A stretch of DNA of 64,000 nucleotides from positions 1 through 64,000 of the forward strand of contig NZ_SNZH01000016.1 of NCBI RefSeq assembly GCF_004363655.1. The letters are read 5' to 3'. The position numbers and the translations under genes are program-made. Every line of letters starts with the position of its first letter. Positions within the stretch are counted from its first letter, which is position 1. Below, one piece after another: positions 63,377-64,000 of the stretch. The notes under the pieces are model-generated. The model was given only the letters and a program-made list of their open reading frames with translations. It had not been told where the DNA came from and made no database searches. This DNA comes from Tahibacter aquaticus (GTDB taxonomy: Bacteria > Pseudomonadota > Gammaproteobacteria > Xanthomonadales > Rhodanobacteraceae).

Positions 63377-64000
63377 CAGAGCAGCGCCAGTTCGCGCAGG
63401 CAGCGATAGGCGTGGGCACTGCCCAGGTCCGGGCCAATCTGTACCTGTGGAAGATGCAGCGAATAGCGCAGGCGGCTTTCCTCGGCCATCAGCACCCAGC
63501 GGGTAAGGCGCGAGACGCGGGTTTCCAGGTCCAGCGCGCCCAGGCCGTCGAAATCCAATACCAGTTCGTGCCCCAGCGGCATTTCCGGTTCGCGTACCAG
63601 CAGGCGATCGTGGCGTGCGCTGGCCTTCCAGGCGATCAGACGCAGAGGGTCGTTGACGCGGTATTCGCGCAGTGCGCCGAATTCCTCGCCCTGGGCCTGG
63701 GGCCGGCCGCTGTCGCTCGCGCGTGTACGCAACGGCAGCGGCGGCGCCTGTGCTTCGGCGCGGGCGAATACCAGCAGCTGGGTCTGCGGGTTGAGCCAGC
63801 TCCAGCAGCGGAACAGGCCATACGGCCAACTGGTCCAGACGCGAATGCGCGGCAATGCCAGATAGCCGCGCCGGGTGGTCGCTACCTCGATGCGTGCCTT
63901 GAGTGCTTCGTCGCTGCGGCCGCGCAGCAGGGTCGCTGCCGGCCTGGCCTCGATGCGCAGCGACTCGCGCCAGCGCGACGCGGCGTCGAAGGTCAGCTCC
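63376..64000 (-). CDS. DUF58 domain protein (3' part, 5' end outside window)
   Basis: The frame is open to the window edge; about 208 residues are visible. The DUF58 signature is present: GEEFGALREYRVNDPLRLIAWKASARHDRLLVRE, a motif common to this VWA-related family. A membrane-related stretch should lie further upstream. DUF58 proteins are coupled to MoxR ATPases and transglutaminases in a conserved operon of unknown detail, perhaps metal-cofactor insertion or envelope protein maturation. The stop overlaps the transglutaminase start. Confidence 0.9.
   Translation of the reverse strand, partial: ELTFDAASRWRESLRIEARPAATLLRGRSDEALKARIEVATTRRGYLALPRIRVWTSWPYGLFRCWSWLNPQTQLLVFARAEAQAPPLPLRTRASDSGRPQAQGEEFGALREYRVNDPLRLIAWKASARHDRLLVREPEMPLGHELVLDFDGLGALDLETRVSRLTRWVLMAEESRLRYSLHLPQVQIGPDLGSAHAYRCLRELALL

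Overview
The window is high-GC chromosomal DNA from a gammaproteobacterium, most likely of the Xanthomonadales (Xanthomonadaceae/Rhodanobacteraceae type). The evidence is gene order and family content: recA-recX-alaS-csrA, a tRNA array in front of tig-clpP-clpX-lon-hupB-ppiD, gloB-methyltransferase-rnhA-dnaQ, a Kdo kinase (kdkA), a DUF6165 protein, dnaX-ybaB-recR, and a TPR-sulfatase lipoprotein. All eleven tRNA genes encode their CCA end. The species cannot be named from the sequence alone.

Layout. (1) 1-4562 is the end of a type VI secretion cargo module: the 3' part of vgrG, a DUF2169 protein, a DUF4150 PAAR-like protein, a candidate effector whose C-terminus looks like an EndoU RNase, and a small HEAT-like probable immunity gene. 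All are joined by stop/start overlaps, and the last two become visibly A+T richer. (2) 4810-10156 holds a zinc alcohol dehydrogenase missing two structural-zinc cysteines, a secreted DUF1573/FN3-like protein, a small PPC-like secreted protein, and a sulfatase-fold/TPR lipoprotein. (3) 10220-26867 is the most unusual block. A 1874-residue exported multicopper oxidase of MnxG/MofA type heads a seven-gene leftward cluster: beta-propeller protein, 639-aa unknown, heme lipoprotein, 275-aa unknown, heme protein, SCO copper chaperone. Divergent to it are a second SCO protein and a cytochrome c/periplasmic-binding-protein fusion. I read the block as one exported copper/heme oxidation system, perhaps for Mn(II); the substrate is inference.

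(4) 26964-43210 is conserved core: pncC, recA, recX, alaS, csrA with a long GGA-rich leader, tRNA-Ser, a six-tRNA array with two good promoters, tig-clpP-clpX-lon, hupB followed closely by tRNA-Val and tRNA-Asp, and ppiD. (5) 43363-51016 carries fabI, mltD, gloB, a YafS-like methyltransferase, rnhA, dnaQ, a pentaheme cytochrome of the c554 type, and a PP2C phosphatase. (6) 51339-56984 carries tRNA-Ser(CGA), DUF6165, a GT9 heptosyltransferase-like gene and, divergently, kdkA-MBL hydrolase-moaA-moaC-moaD-moaE with overlapping genes, then tRNA-Ser(GGA). (7) 57043-64000 carries the 4.5S SRP RNA, a strongly structured intergenic segment, dnaX-ybaB-recR-HIT, and on the minus strand an Slp lipoprotein, a TgpA-like transglutaminase and the 3' part of a DUF58 protein.

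Most CDS starts were set by ribosome-binding sites, stop/start overlap or family length. Where a longer frame was open upstream, the shorter start is explained. No CRISPR array, IS element, rRNA or replication origin was seen.
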